Shown piece after piece: positions 45,952 to 54,396 of a stretch of DNA of 64,000 nt. Under the pieces are notes generated by a model. It was not told the DNA's origin. It did no database searches and saw only the letters and a program-made list of their open reading frames with translations. Made by a program: the position numbers and the translations under genes. The DNA is from JADGHX01 sp035760965 (GTDB lineage: Bacteria; Pseudomonadota; Gammaproteobacteria; Steroidobacterales; Steroidobacteraceae). The first letter of the stretch is position 1. Every line of letters begins with the position of its first letter. The stretch is taken from the NCBI GenBank assembly GCA_035760965.1, contig DASTRY010000032.1:1-64000 (forward strand), written 5' to 3'.

Positions 45952-47725
45952 CGGATCGCGCGCGAGCATACGCCGGAAACAGCAGGGGTTCCGAAGCAGG
46001 CGCCTGAGAGTCGCCGATGAGCTGCATCAAACCCGACGCGTCCAGACCGGGGTGCTCCGCGACCGCCGTCGCCACGATCTCCGCCGCAAGCGACTTCAGC
46101 AGTGCGGCGTTTTCTCGAATGCGAGCCTTGAACGCCGCATCGTCGAGCTCGTCCCGCAAGCCCCGGTTCAGCTCTGCGAACCAGCGCAGGCTCGCCTGAT
46201 CGAGCATGCGCGCAGCATTACGTTTCGCGCTCACCTTCGACCACTCGCGCAGGAAGGGCTGCATGGCATCGTTCAGCGCCATCGTGAGGGCCAGCTCCTC
46301 GCGCAAGCGCGCCATCGACGTGAGATCGGTGAGACGGCGCTGAAAGAAGAGCTGGCACAGCACGCCCCAGTAGTACGTGTAATCCCAGATCACCTTGACG
46401 GGCAACACTTCCGGATCGGCGAACATGCCGTACTGCTCTGCGTAGAGCGTGAGCATGCTGCGATAGAAGGAGAAGTAGAGCTGCTCGTACACACGAACGT
46501 AGGGCGCTATCGCTTCGCCGGCGAAATCCTTCGCGATGAGATCGGTGACGAATGTGTTCGAGATTGCGATGAAGTCGCCTCCCGGCGAGTAGAAGGGATC
46601 GAGGAACACGCCGGCTTCGCCCGTCACGGCCCAGCGGGCGCTGGAGAGCACGCGCTTGCAGCCGTACGAGAAGCCCCGCAGCGCGACGAAGTCCTGCAAC
46701 AGATCGCGCTTGTCTTCGAGCGCGCGAGCGAGCCGCGGCTGATGCTTGCGAAACCAGTCGAGCGCACGCTCGAAGCTGTTCATCGAGCGCAGCGGATGGA
46801 TGTTGGCCTCGGCGACGATGCCGACGGAGTGCGAGCCGGAGGCGAGCGGGATGAGCCACACCCAGTAACCGTGACCGCACAGGTGATTCGTCGATAGCCA
46901 GCGCGCCGGCGGATCGCAGCGCTCGCGCCACGCGGAGTCCGTCGACCACGTATCGATGTCGATGCGGCTGCCGATGCGGAACCACACGGCGTTGGCATCG
47001 TGGGCATTGGGCTCGGCGAGATCGAGCTTGCGCTTCATGAGCCCGGCGCGTCCGCTGGCGTCGATGAGCCATTTGGCGGTGATGCGCTGATCGGTGCCGT
47101 TGCGGTGATAGACGACCTCGTGATGCGGCCCGACGCCGGTCGCTGTTGCCGCGTTCGCGTCGGCAAGCGTGAACGCGACGATCGTCGCGCCGTCGATGAC
47201 GCGGATGCCCTGCGACGCGACGTGCTCCGCGAGGAAGTTTTCGAAGATGCCGCGATCGAGCTGGTAGCTCGGGGTCGCGAGGTAGCGGCTCGCCCCGAGC
47301 TCGACACCGTCATCGATGCGGTCACGGCCGTCGCTGAAGAAGAAGCGAAAGCCGAATTTCTTGAGCTGCTGCGTCTGCAGATGCTCTTCGAGCCCGAGCA
47401 CACGCCCGAAATAATCCGCGGCAATTTCGACGGAGGATTCCCCGACCTTGTGGGCCGCTTCGGGGACCGGGTGGCGCAGCCGCTCCAGCACGACGATCTC
47501 GAGCGAGGGCAGACGCCGGCGCAACTGGAGGGCCAACGTGAGGCCGGCAAGCCCACCGCCCATCACGACGACGTCGACGCTGGGCGTTGCACCCGGGATC
47601 GCGCTTGGCTCGCACGCCTGCGCGCCTGGCTCAGGCGGCGAAGACGACGGCGCGCCGCCTTCACCGACACGCGACCGCCCTCGCTGGTCACCGCGACGAT
47701 CGCCGCCGGCGCGCCGACGCGTCAC
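45941..47725 (-). CDS. Flavin-dependent halogenase-family protein 1
   Basis: 594 residues, longest of three such proteins here. About 48 residues of Arg/Gly/Pro-rich start, then FAD-binding VVMGGGLAGLTLALQL, HKVGESSVEIAADYFGRVLG (the region after GxGxxG typical of halogenases), QQLKKFGFRFFFS with a possible catalytic Lys, the halogenase GHGYWVWLIPLASG (WxWxIP) and GEAGVFLDPFYSPGGDFIA. The C-terminal 180 residues are helical. The WxWxIP motif separates flavin halogenases from monooxygenases, so ring halogenation of the hydroxybenzoyl group is likely, but a hydroxylase cannot be ruled out. GTG start overlaps the chain-length-factor stop (GTGA), giving translational coupling. Confidence 0.85.
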   Translation of the reverse strand: MTRRRAGGDRRGDQRGRSRVGEGGAPSSSPPEPGAQACEPSAIPGATPSVDVVVMGGGLAGLTLALQLRRRLPSLEIVVLERLRHPVPEAAHKVGESSVEIAADYFGRVLGLEEHLQTQQLKKFGFRFFFSDGRDRIDDGVELGASRYLATPSYQLDRGIFENFLAEHVASQGIRVIDGATIVAFTLADANAATATGVGPHHEVVYHRNGTDQRITAKWLIDASGRAGLMKRKLDLAEPNAHDANAVWFRIGSRIDIDTWSTDSAWRERCDPPARWLSTNHLCGHGYWVWLIPLASGSHSVGIVAEANIHPLRSMNSFERALDWFRKHQPRLARALEDKRDLLQDFVALRGFSYGCKRVLSSARWAVTGEAGVFLDPFYSPGGDFIAISNTFVTDLIAKDFAGEAIAPYVRVYEQLYFSFYRSMLTLYAEQYGMFADPEVLPVKVIWDYTYYWGVLCQLFFQRRLTDLTSMARLREELALTMALNDAMQPFLREWSKVSAKRNAARMLDQASLRWFAELNRGLRDELDDAAFKARIRENAALLKSLAAEIVATAVAEHPGLDASGLMQLIGDSQAPASEPLLFPAYARARSAAA

Positions 47726-48540
47726 GACGACGTCTCGAGCGGTGACACGCGAATGCTCAGCGTCATGCGCGGCGCGAGCCGCTGCGCGATCTCCCGCTCC
47801 GTCCCGTCTGCGAGCGCTTCGAAGAGCGGCAGCGCGTCCGCCATCGCATTTCCGGCGACGAGCGCGCTGTTCTCGGCGCGGGCCGCGGATCGGCGCGGAT
47901 TCGCGTCCTCACGCACGTCCAGCGTGAGTCGCGCGAGATTCCGCTCTCGCCGCTCCGGCGAGAGCACGAGCGCCCCCGCGAGCACGCCGCGGCTCGGCTG
48001 CATCGTCGCGGCCGGCCCGCGTGACTCGATGTCGTACGCGACGAGCAGCACGGGTGCCGCCTCGGTCAGGGCCTGCGCGACACTCTCCAGCAATCCTTGG
48101 GCAAACGTGCAATCGCGGGCGCAGATCGCGGTGTAGGGCTTCATGCAGCCCGTTGCGATGGTCCAGTAGCCCGCCGCCGCGTTGTGCACGGAGTTGTGGA
48201 ACTTGGTTGGCGAGGTGAGCGCCGGATTCTTCGCCAGCGTGTCGCAGATGGCGTCGCTCACCGGAAGATCGCCGTTCGCGGATGCAAACACGCTCGCAAG
48301 TGATTTGGGATCCCGCCCGGCGTTCTCGCACGCCCGCGCGGCCACTTCGAGCGCGACGGCGACGGTATCCGGGGCGCGCCGACGCTCGGCGGGCGGCAAC
48401 AGTGAAGGCGACGGCCTTGCGGCCGCGGCCGGGGGTGCAGCGCTCGCGCCGCGCAGCACGGCACGCGCGACGTCCCAGCCCGGCAAGCGCGACGCCCAGA
48501 AGCCGACGCCCTCCACGAAGATGTCGAGCGGCGCGTTCAC
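47722..48540 (-). CDS. Beta-ketoacyl synthase chain-length-factor-like protein
   Basis: 272 residues, a shortened ketosynthase-like protein of the KS_2 type that lacks a catalytic Cys in the usual position: FHNSVHNAAAGYWTIATGCMKPY replaces the DTACSS motif. DIFVEGVGFWASRLPGWD is the typical start in polyene clusters. Forms the inactive half of the heterodimer with the adjacent ketosynthase and sets chain length. 10 bp after that gene in the same operon. Confidence 0.9.
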   Translation of the reverse strand: MNAPLDIFVEGVGFWASRLPGWDVARAVLRGASAAPPAAAARPSPSLLPPAERRRAPDTVAVALEVAARACENAGRDPKSLASVFASANGDLPVSDAICDTLAKNPALTSPTKFHNSVHNAAAGYWTIATGCMKPYTAICARDCTFAQGLLESVAQALTEAAPVLLVAYDIESRGPAATMQPSRGVLAGALVLSPERRERNLARLTLDVREDANPRRSAARAENSALVAGNAMADALPLFEALADGTEREIAQRLAPRMTLSIRVSPLETSS

Positions 48541-48550
48541 GAGCCGCGAC

Positions 48551-49744
48551 TCACGGGGTCCGCTCCCGGCCGAAGAGCAGCGTGCAATTGCTCCCCCCGA
48601 AGCCGAACGAATTGCTCATCGCAAAGCGCACCTCGCCCTCGTCGTTGTCCAGGCGAATCTGCGGCCCGCACGCCTCATCGAGGTCCGCGGTGTTCAGCGT
48701 CCCAGGCATCAGTCCCGTTTCGAGGGCGAGCAGCGCGATCACCGCTTCGACGATTCCGGCCGCGCCGAGCGTATGTCCCATCCACCCTTTCGTCGAGCTC
48801 GCGCGCGTGCGCGCCGGGAACATCTCGGCGACGATGCGGGCTTCGACTTCGTCGTTCTTCTGACTCGCGGTGCCGTGCAGATTGATGTAATCGATGTCCT
48901 GCGCGGCAACGCCGCTGCGCGCGAGCGCACCCTCGATCGCCAGCCGCGCGCCCGTGCCTTGCGGATGCGGCGACGACATGTGATGCGCGTCGCTCGATTC
49001 GCCATAGCCGAGCAACCAAGGCCCGTCTCCTTCGCGTTCCAGCAGCGCAAAGCCGGCGGCCTCGCCGAGACTGATCCCGCGCCGCGCGCGATCGAACGGC
49101 CGGCACGGCTCCGCCGAAACCAGCTCGAGCGCGTTGAAGCCGAACAGCACGCTATTGCAAAGGGTGTCGACGCCGCCGACGACGGCCGCGTCGGCCAGCC
49201 CGAGTCGAATGAGCCGTTCCGCCTGTGCGAAGACCTTCGCGCTCGAGGAACACGCGGTGGCCACGGTGACCGTCGTGCCGGTGAGCCCGAGCGCCGCCTG
49301 TACGAACTCCCCCAGCGAGTGCACGGAGTGCACCGCCGGCCGTCGCAAATCCTCGGGGTATTGCCCGTCCGGCAACACGCGGCGATAGCCTTCCTCCGTC
49401 GCGCCGATGCTCGACGTCGAGGTTCCCATCACCAGCGCAATGCGGCCGGCGCCATACCTTTCGCGAGCCGCAGCGACCGCCAGCAAAAAGTCATCGAATT
49501 GCAGCCCATGCCACGCGAGCCGATCGTTTCTGCACTCCCACTGCGCGAGGTGCCCCGGCAGCGGCTGTGACTCGAGCCCGTGCACCCTACCGATCCACGT
49601 CTCGAGCGGAGCCTCGGTGAAGTCGTTGCGCGTGAGCCCTGAGCGCCGCGCGCGCAACGCCGTGAGCAGCGCCGCCCGTCCGTTCCCCGCCGCACACGAA
49701 GCCGTGTACGCGGTGATCGAAAGCGGGAGCGCTCTACTGGACAT
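48551..49744 (-). CDS. 3-oxoacyl-ACP synthase (KAS-type, first of two)
   Basis: 397 residues. Thiolase fold with nucleophile TVTVATACSSSAKVF (Cys near 164), first His in NLHGTASQKNDEVE, Lys/His in STKGWMGHTLGAAG, and Gly-rich MSNSFGFGGSNCTLLFGR at the end. Condenses malonyl-ACP with the growing polyene, presumably with the adjacent chain-length factor. Same operon as the ACP and periplasmic protein; gap 18 bp to the preceding periplasmic-protein gene. Confidence 0.94.
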   Translation of the reverse strand: MSSRALPLSITAYTASCAAGNGRAALLTALRARRSGLTRNDFTEAPLETWIGRVHGLESQPLPGHLAQWECRNDRLAWHGLQFDDFLLAVAAARERYGAGRIALVMGTSTSSIGATEEGYRRVLPDGQYPEDLRRPAVHSVHSLGEFVQAALGLTGTTVTVATACSSSAKVFAQAERLIRLGLADAAVVGGVDTLCNSVLFGFNALELVSAEPCRPFDRARRGISLGEAAGFALLEREGDGPWLLGYGESSDAHHMSSPHPQGTGARLAIEGALARSGVAAQDIDYINLHGTASQKNDEVEARIVAEMFPARTRASSTKGWMGHTLGAAGIVEAVIALLALETGLMPGTLNTADLDEACGPQIRLDNDEGEVRFAMSNSFGFGGSNCTLLFGRERTP

Positions 49745-49762
49745 CGACGCTCGGGCGCCCGC

Positions 49763-50167
49763 TCATTCGCGGGAGATGGCTTCCGCCTGCAGCGCGCGCG
49801 TGATGTCGCTGACCATGTTGCCGATCCACTGGTTGTACTTCTTGTGGATGTGGCGCGTGCCGCCCTTCTCGCTGTAATCGAGATTCTTGCTGTCGACGTA
49901 CTTGATCACGATTTGCTGCGGGTCGTACTGGATCGCGACCTTCACCTCGTGCGAGCGCACGTTGAGGATCGCGTCGATCACGCCGTTCTCGTCCTTCGCC
50001 GCCACCCAGCCGCGCTGCAAGATGGCCGAGCGAATGACCTTCGAGACGTCCTTCGCGCTGAGCTTCGCCGGCACGGCGATCGGCGGCGGATCGACCAGCA
50101 CGGCCGCGCCCATCAAGGCGAAGGCAAGCGGAATGAGCAGCAGGGTTAGCCAACGTGTGCGAACCAT
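49763..50167 (-). CDS. Small exported protein of the polyene operon
   Basis: 134 residues. N-terminal signal (RWLTLLLIPLAFALMGAAVLV), then a mature domain with DVSKVIRSAILQRGWVAAKDENGVIDAILNVRSHEVKVAIQYD, ending with HIHKKYNQWIGNMVSDITRAL. The same kind of small periplasmic protein is found in many aryl-polyene clusters beside the ACP and ketosynthase genes, with no known activity. Could also be a membrane-anchored lipoprotein-like factor, though no lipobox Cys is visible. Confidence 0.82.
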   Translation of the reverse strand: MVRTRWLTLLLIPLAFALMGAAVLVDPPPIAVPAKLSAKDVSKVIRSAILQRGWVAAKDENGVIDAILNVRSHEVKVAIQYDPQQIVIKYVDSKNLDYSEKGGTRHIHKKYNQWIGNMVSDITRALQAEAISRE

Positions 50168-50191
50168 AGACCCCTCCCATGGGTGTTGTCG

Positions 50192-50464
50192 TCAGGTCGT
50201 GCGATTCTTTTGGATGTAGTCTGAGAGCGACCGGAGCGAGGCGAAGATCCGCCGGTTCTCCTCGTCGTCCGAGCGCAATTGGAAACCGTAGCGCTTGGAG
50301 ATTTCCAGCGCGAGCTCGAGTGCGTCGATGGAGTCCAGGCCGAGGCCGGCGCCGAAGAGCGGCGCCTCGGGATCGACCTCCTCGGGCGCGACGCCTTCGA
50401 GGTTCACGGCATTGATGATCAGCTCGGCGAGCTCGCGCTCGGCAGGCGACTGCGTGACGGGCAT
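50192..50464 (-). CDS. Acyl carrier protein 1 of the polyene cluster
   Basis: 90 residues. Phosphopantetheine attachment motif FGAGLGLDSIDALELALEI with Ser45, preceded by VNLEGVAPEEVDPEAPL. Carries the growing chain on its phosphopantetheine arm. First gene of the minus-strand five-gene operon (ACP, periplasmic protein, ketosynthase, chain-length factor, halogenase-like). The longer ACP tail RSDDEENRRIFASLRSLSDYI fits the ApeF-type ACP. Confidence 0.92.
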   Translation of the reverse strand: MPVTQSPAERELAELIINAVNLEGVAPEEVDPEAPLFGAGLGLDSIDALELALEISKRYGFQLRSDDEENRRIFASLRSLSDYIQKNRTT

Positions 50465-50540
50465 GGTGGAACTGGAGACGAAACGCTGGAATTTGCGACC
50501 CTTTGGGGCACAAATCGTAGCACACGGGTATATTCGCGCG

Positions 50541-50558
50541 GGCCGTCGCAGGACGGCC
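50541..50558. promoter_or_regulatory. Inverted repeat in the divergent ACP/halogenase promoter region
   Basis: GGCCGTC and GACGGCC form perfect 7-bp arms around GCAG. It lies in the 165-bp gap between divergent starts, just after a TATATT (50530-50535) that could be a -10 box for the plus-strand unit; no clear -35 was found. Candidate shared operator. Confidence 0.35.
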
Positions 50559-50629
50559 GGGTCTCACGTGGAATCGCGCGGGTCGGCAGCGTGCGACGGC
50601 GTCCCACATAAAAGAACGAATCGAGTCGA

Positions 50630-51952
50630 GTGACAGCAACAGCTTTCGATTCCGACGTGCTCGTCGTCGGCGGCGGCCCCGCGGGCTCCACCATGGCGAC
50701 CTTGCTCGCCCGCAAGGGCTTGAGCGTCGCGCTGCTCGAGCGCGACCGGCATCCGCGCTTCCACATCGGCGAGTCGCTGCTGCCGATGAACATGCCGATC
50801 CTCGAGCGGCTCGGGCTCCTCGCGCCGCTCGCGGCGATCGGCGTGAAGAAGCTCGGCGCCGACTTCCCTGCGGACAACGAGCGCGGCTACAACGTGTTCC
50901 GCTTCGAGCGCTGCTTGAACCCGACGTGGCCGTTCGCCTACCAGGTCCGCCGGGACGAGTTCGATCGGATGCTGTTCGAGCACGCCGCCGCGAACGGTGC
51001 GCGCATCGAGCAGGACGCGCGTGTGGGCCGCATCACCTTCCGCCCCGACGGCGCGCTCGCCGAGGTCAGTACGGCGGACGGCGCGACGCGAACGCATCGC
51101 ACCCGCTACGTCGTGGATGCCACCGGCCGCGACACGCTGCTCGGCACGCAGCTGCGCTTGAAGAAAAGAAATCCGGCGCATCAGAGCGCCGCGCTGTTCG
51201 CCCACTTCCGAGGCGTCGAGCGGCGGCCGGGCGAGGACGCCGGCAATGTGAGCGTGTACCGCTTCGAGCATGGCTGGGTATGGATGATCCCGCTGCGGGA
51301 CGGCTGCGTCAGCGTCGGCGCGGTGTGCGGGCCCGAATATCTGAAGCGGCGAGACGTGCCGCGCGATCAGTTGCTCCTGCAAACCTTGCGCGGCATCCCG
51401 GACGTCTGGAAGCGCATGGCGCGCGCGGAGATCGTCGGCAACCTGCACGCGACGGGTAACTACTCATACAGCTGCACACGCATGTCAGGGCGAGGCTGGC
51501 TCATGGTCGGCGACGCCTATGCGTTCGTCGATCCGATTTTCTCGACCGGCGTCTACCTCGCGATGTACATGGCGGAGCTTGGCGCGGAAGTCGTGGCTGG
51601 CGCGCTCGCGAATCCGGCGCGCGAACGCGCGCTGCAGCGGCGCTACGAGCGCAAGGTGCGCGCCGGGCTGAGCCTGCTGTCGTGGTTCATCTTCCGGTTC
51701 ACGACGCCGGCCATGACCTACCTCTTCAGGAATCCGCGCAACACGTTCCGCGTCGAGGAGGCGATGATCTCGCTGCTCGCCGGGGACGTGTTCCGCGACG
51801 GCGGCGTGCGTTGGCGACTCCGGCTTTTCAAGCTGCTCTATGCGGTGACGTCGGTCGTGCAGTGGCGCGACTCGGTCGCGAGCTTCTTCAAACGCCGGCG
51901 GCAGGCGGCGGTGAGCTTCACGGGCGGCACCACGCGACAGGACTCGGCGTGA
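50630..51952 (+). CDS. Flavin-dependent halogenase-family protein 2
   Basis: 440 residues. FAD site DVLVVGGGPAGSTMATLLARKG at the start, ERDRHPRFHIGESLLPMNMPI, the Rossmann return YVVDATGRDTLLGTQL, halogenase-type FEHGWVWMIPLRDG (WxWxIP), and GRGWLMVGDAYAFVDPIFSTG. Length and motifs match flavin-dependent halogenases/oxidoreductases working on carrier-bound phenols or pyrroles. GTG start at 50630; an ATG at 50692 would remove the FAD site, so GTG is chosen. Followed 14 bp later by the chorismatase, so the two are co-transcribed and probably act early on the ring. Confidence 0.87.
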   Translation: MTATAFDSDVLVVGGGPAGSTMATLLARKGLSVALLERDRHPRFHIGESLLPMNMPILERLGLLAPLAAIGVKKLGADFPADNERGYNVFRFERCLNPTWPFAYQVRRDEFDRMLFEHAAANGARIEQDARVGRITFRPDGALAEVSTADGATRTHRTRYVVDATGRDTLLGTQLRLKKRNPAHQSAALFAHFRGVERRPGEDAGNVSVYRFEHGWVWMIPLRDGCVSVGAVCGPEYLKRRDVPRDQLLLQTLRGIPDVWKRMARAEIVGNLHATGNYSYSCTRMSGRGWLMVGDAYAFVDPIFSTGVYLAMYMAELGAEVVAGALANPARERALQRRYERKVRAGLSLLSWFIFRFTTPAMTYLFRNPRNTFRVEEAMISLLAGDVFRDGGVRWRLRLFKLLYAVTSVVQWRDSVASFFKRRRQAAVSFTGGTTRQDSA

Positions 51953-51965
51953 CGCGGCGGCACTG

Positions 51966-52961
51966 ATGTCTGACGTCGCCGCATCACTGCGCTCCGCCCC
52001 GACGCCGCGAATCGAGTATCGACGCTTCGATGCGCGCGCCCCGCTGCCGAAGGACGTGCTCGCCGCCGTAGTGTTCGGCGACGCGCCGGCGCAGCACGAT
52101 CCGCGCTACGTGCGCGTCGGCCTCACCCCGTTGCGGGGCGCCGGACTCATGGAGGTCTGGCACGCGAACGGGCCGGTCGCGTTTGGCTTCGACGGTACGG
52201 TTCGGTACGCGGCGGATGCCGATCACCTCCTGGGCGCGATCGAAGTGGACGAGCGTCGGCATGGCGGCATCGCCGGCGCGGCGGAGTTTGCGTACATGGC
52301 GCTCATGCGGTTCGTGGCCGCGAGCCGCCATCCTCATCTGCTCAGAGTCTGGAACTACCTCGACGGCATCAACACCGGCGCCGGTGACGACGAGCGATAC
52401 AAGAGATTCTGCGTGGGACGCGCGACTGGCCTGAAGGCTCACGCGCCCGGCGACTCGTATCCCGCCGCGACGTGCATCGGTCGGCGCGATGGCAGTCCGA
52501 TGCTGCAGGTGTATTGCCTCGCGGGCCGCACTCCGGGCGTGCCGCTCGAGAACCCGCGCCAAATGAGCGCCTACCGCTATCCGCGCCAATACGGCCCGGC
52601 CGCCCCGAGCTTCTCCCGCGCCATGCGGGCATCGGAGCGGCTCGTTCTGATTTCCGGAACCGCGAGCATCGTGGGCCACGCGTCGCGCCATCCGGGCGAC
52701 GTGCGGGCGCAGCTCGCCGAAACGCTCACCAACGTCGCGAACGTACTGCAGCGCGCGGCCAATCTCGCGCCCGGCATCACGCCGCGGCTCGGTGCCGAAA
52801 GTCTGCTGAAGATCTATTTGCGCGACGAAGCGCTGCTTCCCGCCGTCGAAGCGTTGGTCCGCGAACATCTGCCGGCGGAGAGCCCGCTGCTCATCCTGCA
52901 CGCCGATATCTGCCGCGCGGAGCTGCTCGTCGAAGTCGACTGCCTGCACGGCGGGCGTTAG
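51966..52961 (+). CDS. xanB2: Chorismatase (3-/4-hydroxybenzoate synthase), XanB2/FkbO-Hyg5 family
   Basis: 331 residues, very close to XanB2 in length. Converts chorismate to hydroxybenzoate and pyruvate; in Xanthomonas, XanB2 supplies the aromatic starter of xanthomonadin. The long sequence EVWHANGPVAFGFDGTVRYA, RYKRFCVGRATGL, LISGTASIVGHASRHPGDV and RLVLISGT agree with the RidA-like trimeric chorismatase fold. The product isomer depends on active-site residues that cannot be called here. The final 22 codons lie in a 78-bp tandem duplication that carries its TAG stop. Confidence 0.92.
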   Translation: MSDVAASLRSAPTPRIEYRRFDARAPLPKDVLAAVVFGDAPAQHDPRYVRVGLTPLRGAGLMEVWHANGPVAFGFDGTVRYAADADHLLGAIEVDERRHGGIAGAAEFAYMALMRFVAASRHPHLLRVWNYLDGINTGAGDDERYKRFCVGRATGLKAHAPGDSYPAATCIGRRDGSPMLQVYCLAGRTPGVPLENPRQMSAYRYPRQYGPAAPSFSRAMRASERLVLISGTASIVGHASRHPGDVRAQLAETLTNVANVLQRAANLAPGITPRLGAESLLKIYLRDEALLPAVEALVREHLPAESPLLILHADICRAELLVEVDCLHGGR

Positions 52962-53048
52962 CCGGCGCTATTTCTGCGCTTCGACGTCTGCCGCGCCGAG
53001 TTGCTCGTCCAAGTCGATTGCCTGCACGGTGGGCGCTACCCGCAGCTA
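52905..53048 (+). repeat. 78-bp tandem duplication at the chorismatase 3' end
   Basis: The segment starting at 52905 (GATATCTGCCGCGCGGAG) recurs at 52983 (GACGTCTGCCGCGCCGAG). Over the 66 bp compared about 54-55 match. The spacing of 78 bp is 26 codons, so the second copy reads on in frame (CRAELLVQVDCLHGGRY) after the stop; the first copy has TAG where the second has TAC. Confidence 0.8.
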
Positions 53049-54377
53049 CTTTTCCGCGTGGAGCGCTGCGAGGAGCTGCGCGCGCGGCAGCTTGCCGACC
53101 TCATTGCGCGGCAGGCTTGGGACCATGACGAGCGGGCGCGGGATGAAGGCCGGATCGACGCTGCGGGCGAGTTGCTCGGTGATCGCGTCGGCGCTGAGCG
53201 AGGGCGCGACGACAAGCGCGGCAACGCGACGCACGACGCCGCTCGCAGACACGTCGGGCTGGAACACCACGGCGTCGCGAACACCGGGAATCGCGAGGAC
53301 GCGGCGCGTGAGATCGGCGAGCGAGGCACGCTTGCCCGCCACCTCGATCATGTCGGCGTTGCGGCCGTAGATCGTGAAGCGATCGTTCGCCCGCAGCTCG
53401 ATCAGGTCCTGCAGGCGCATCGGCGCGACGAACCAGGGGGCGTTGACCGAAGTGCCTTCCGCGTCGGGGGCGAGCGTCACGCCCGGATAGAGATGCCACT
53501 CGCGCTCGCTCGAGGTCCGCCGGCTCGCGATGACGCACGTTTCCGTCGAGCCGAACATTTCGAGCACGGTGGTGTCGAGCTGGCGTTCGATCGTCTGCGC
53601 GAGATCGACGTCGAGCGGCGCCGTCGCGGAGACGACGAGCGCGGTGCGCGGAAACGCCTGGCCCGAAGCCGCGATCGCGCGCATATGAACTGGCGTGGTG
53701 ACGAGCACCCGCGGCTCGGGAACCTCCGCGAGCGCTGCCGCAATGTCCGCGGGAAACAGCGGCCGGCCCGCATGCACGGCCATGTCCGAGAGCAGCGGCA
53801 GGATGATCGACGTTTCGAGCCCGTACATGTGCTGCGGCGGAACAGTGGCCACGATCCATGGGCGCGCGTCGCCGTACGCGGGCGCGAGGCACTCGCGGAT
53901 GCGGAGTGCGTTTTGCGCCGTGCTGCCCGCGAAGCTGCGCCAGAACTTCACGTGACCTTGCGGCGTACCGGTGCTGCCCGAAGTGAAGGCTTTCACGGCG
54001 ACGTGCTCGGCAGGCAGCGCAAACGCGCAGTCGGCGCCGCGGAATTGCGCCTCGGCGTCGGCGCGCGCGTCGGCTTCGGCAACGAAGCCGTCGTCGCAGC
54101 GATAGCTGCCCGGATCGAGCGCGGCGACTTCCTCCACCACGCCTGCGGCCCGCGACGACGGCAACAGATTGGTGTGCCCGCGAACGAGCGCGGCACAGAA
54201 CGCAATCAAGAAGTCGTCGCGGCGCTCGCAGAGATTGATCAGACAGCGGCCCGCGGCGGGCAGCGCGGCGGCGAGGCGCGCCACTCGCTCCATCAGCGCG
54301 CCGGCCGAGAGCACGCGCCCACGGGCCCAGAGGACGGGCCGCTCCGGATCGGCCGATTGCAGCAGCGGCAGCTTCAT
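53046..54377 (-). CDS. AMP-dependent aryl/acyl ligase of the polyene cluster
   Basis: 443 residues, short for an acyl-CoA synthetase but normal for aryl-polyene ligases. P-loop TSGSTGTPQGHVKF (about 130-145), motif SATAPLDVDLAQTIERQL, EMFGSTETCVIASRR (A5 region) and RFTIYGRNADMIEVAGKRASLADL (A8), C-terminal hinge and Lys in RNEVGKLPRAQLLAAL. Activates hydroxybenzoate as the adenylate and loads it on an ACP. Last gene of the nine-gene minus-strand operon. Its 3' end reaches the duplicated tail of the convergent chorismatase. Confidence 0.9.
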   Translation of the reverse strand: MKLPLLQSADPERPVLWARGRVLSAGALMERVARLAAALPAAGRCLINLCERRDDFLIAFCAALVRGHTNLLPSSRAAGVVEEVAALDPGSYRCDDGFVAEADARADAEAQFRGADCAFALPAEHVAVKAFTSGSTGTPQGHVKFWRSFAGSTAQNALRIRECLAPAYGDARPWIVATVPPQHMYGLETSIILPLLSDMAVHAGRPLFPADIAAALAEVPEPRVLVTTPVHMRAIAASGQAFPRTALVVSATAPLDVDLAQTIERQLDTTVLEMFGSTETCVIASRRTSSEREWHLYPGVTLAPDAEGTSVNAPWFVAPMRLQDLIELRANDRFTIYGRNADMIEVAGKRASLADLTRRVLAIPGVRDAVVFQPDVSASGVVRRVAALVVAPSLSADAITEQLARSVDPAFIPRPLVMVPSLPRNEVGKLPRAQLLAALHAEK

Positions 54378-54396
54378 GCGTGCGCCCGTCGCCGGA

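Noticed and set aside
47722..48540. Truncated or broken ketosynthase
   Set aside because: Missing active-site Cys and short length are normal for chain-length-factor proteins of aryl-polyene clusters.
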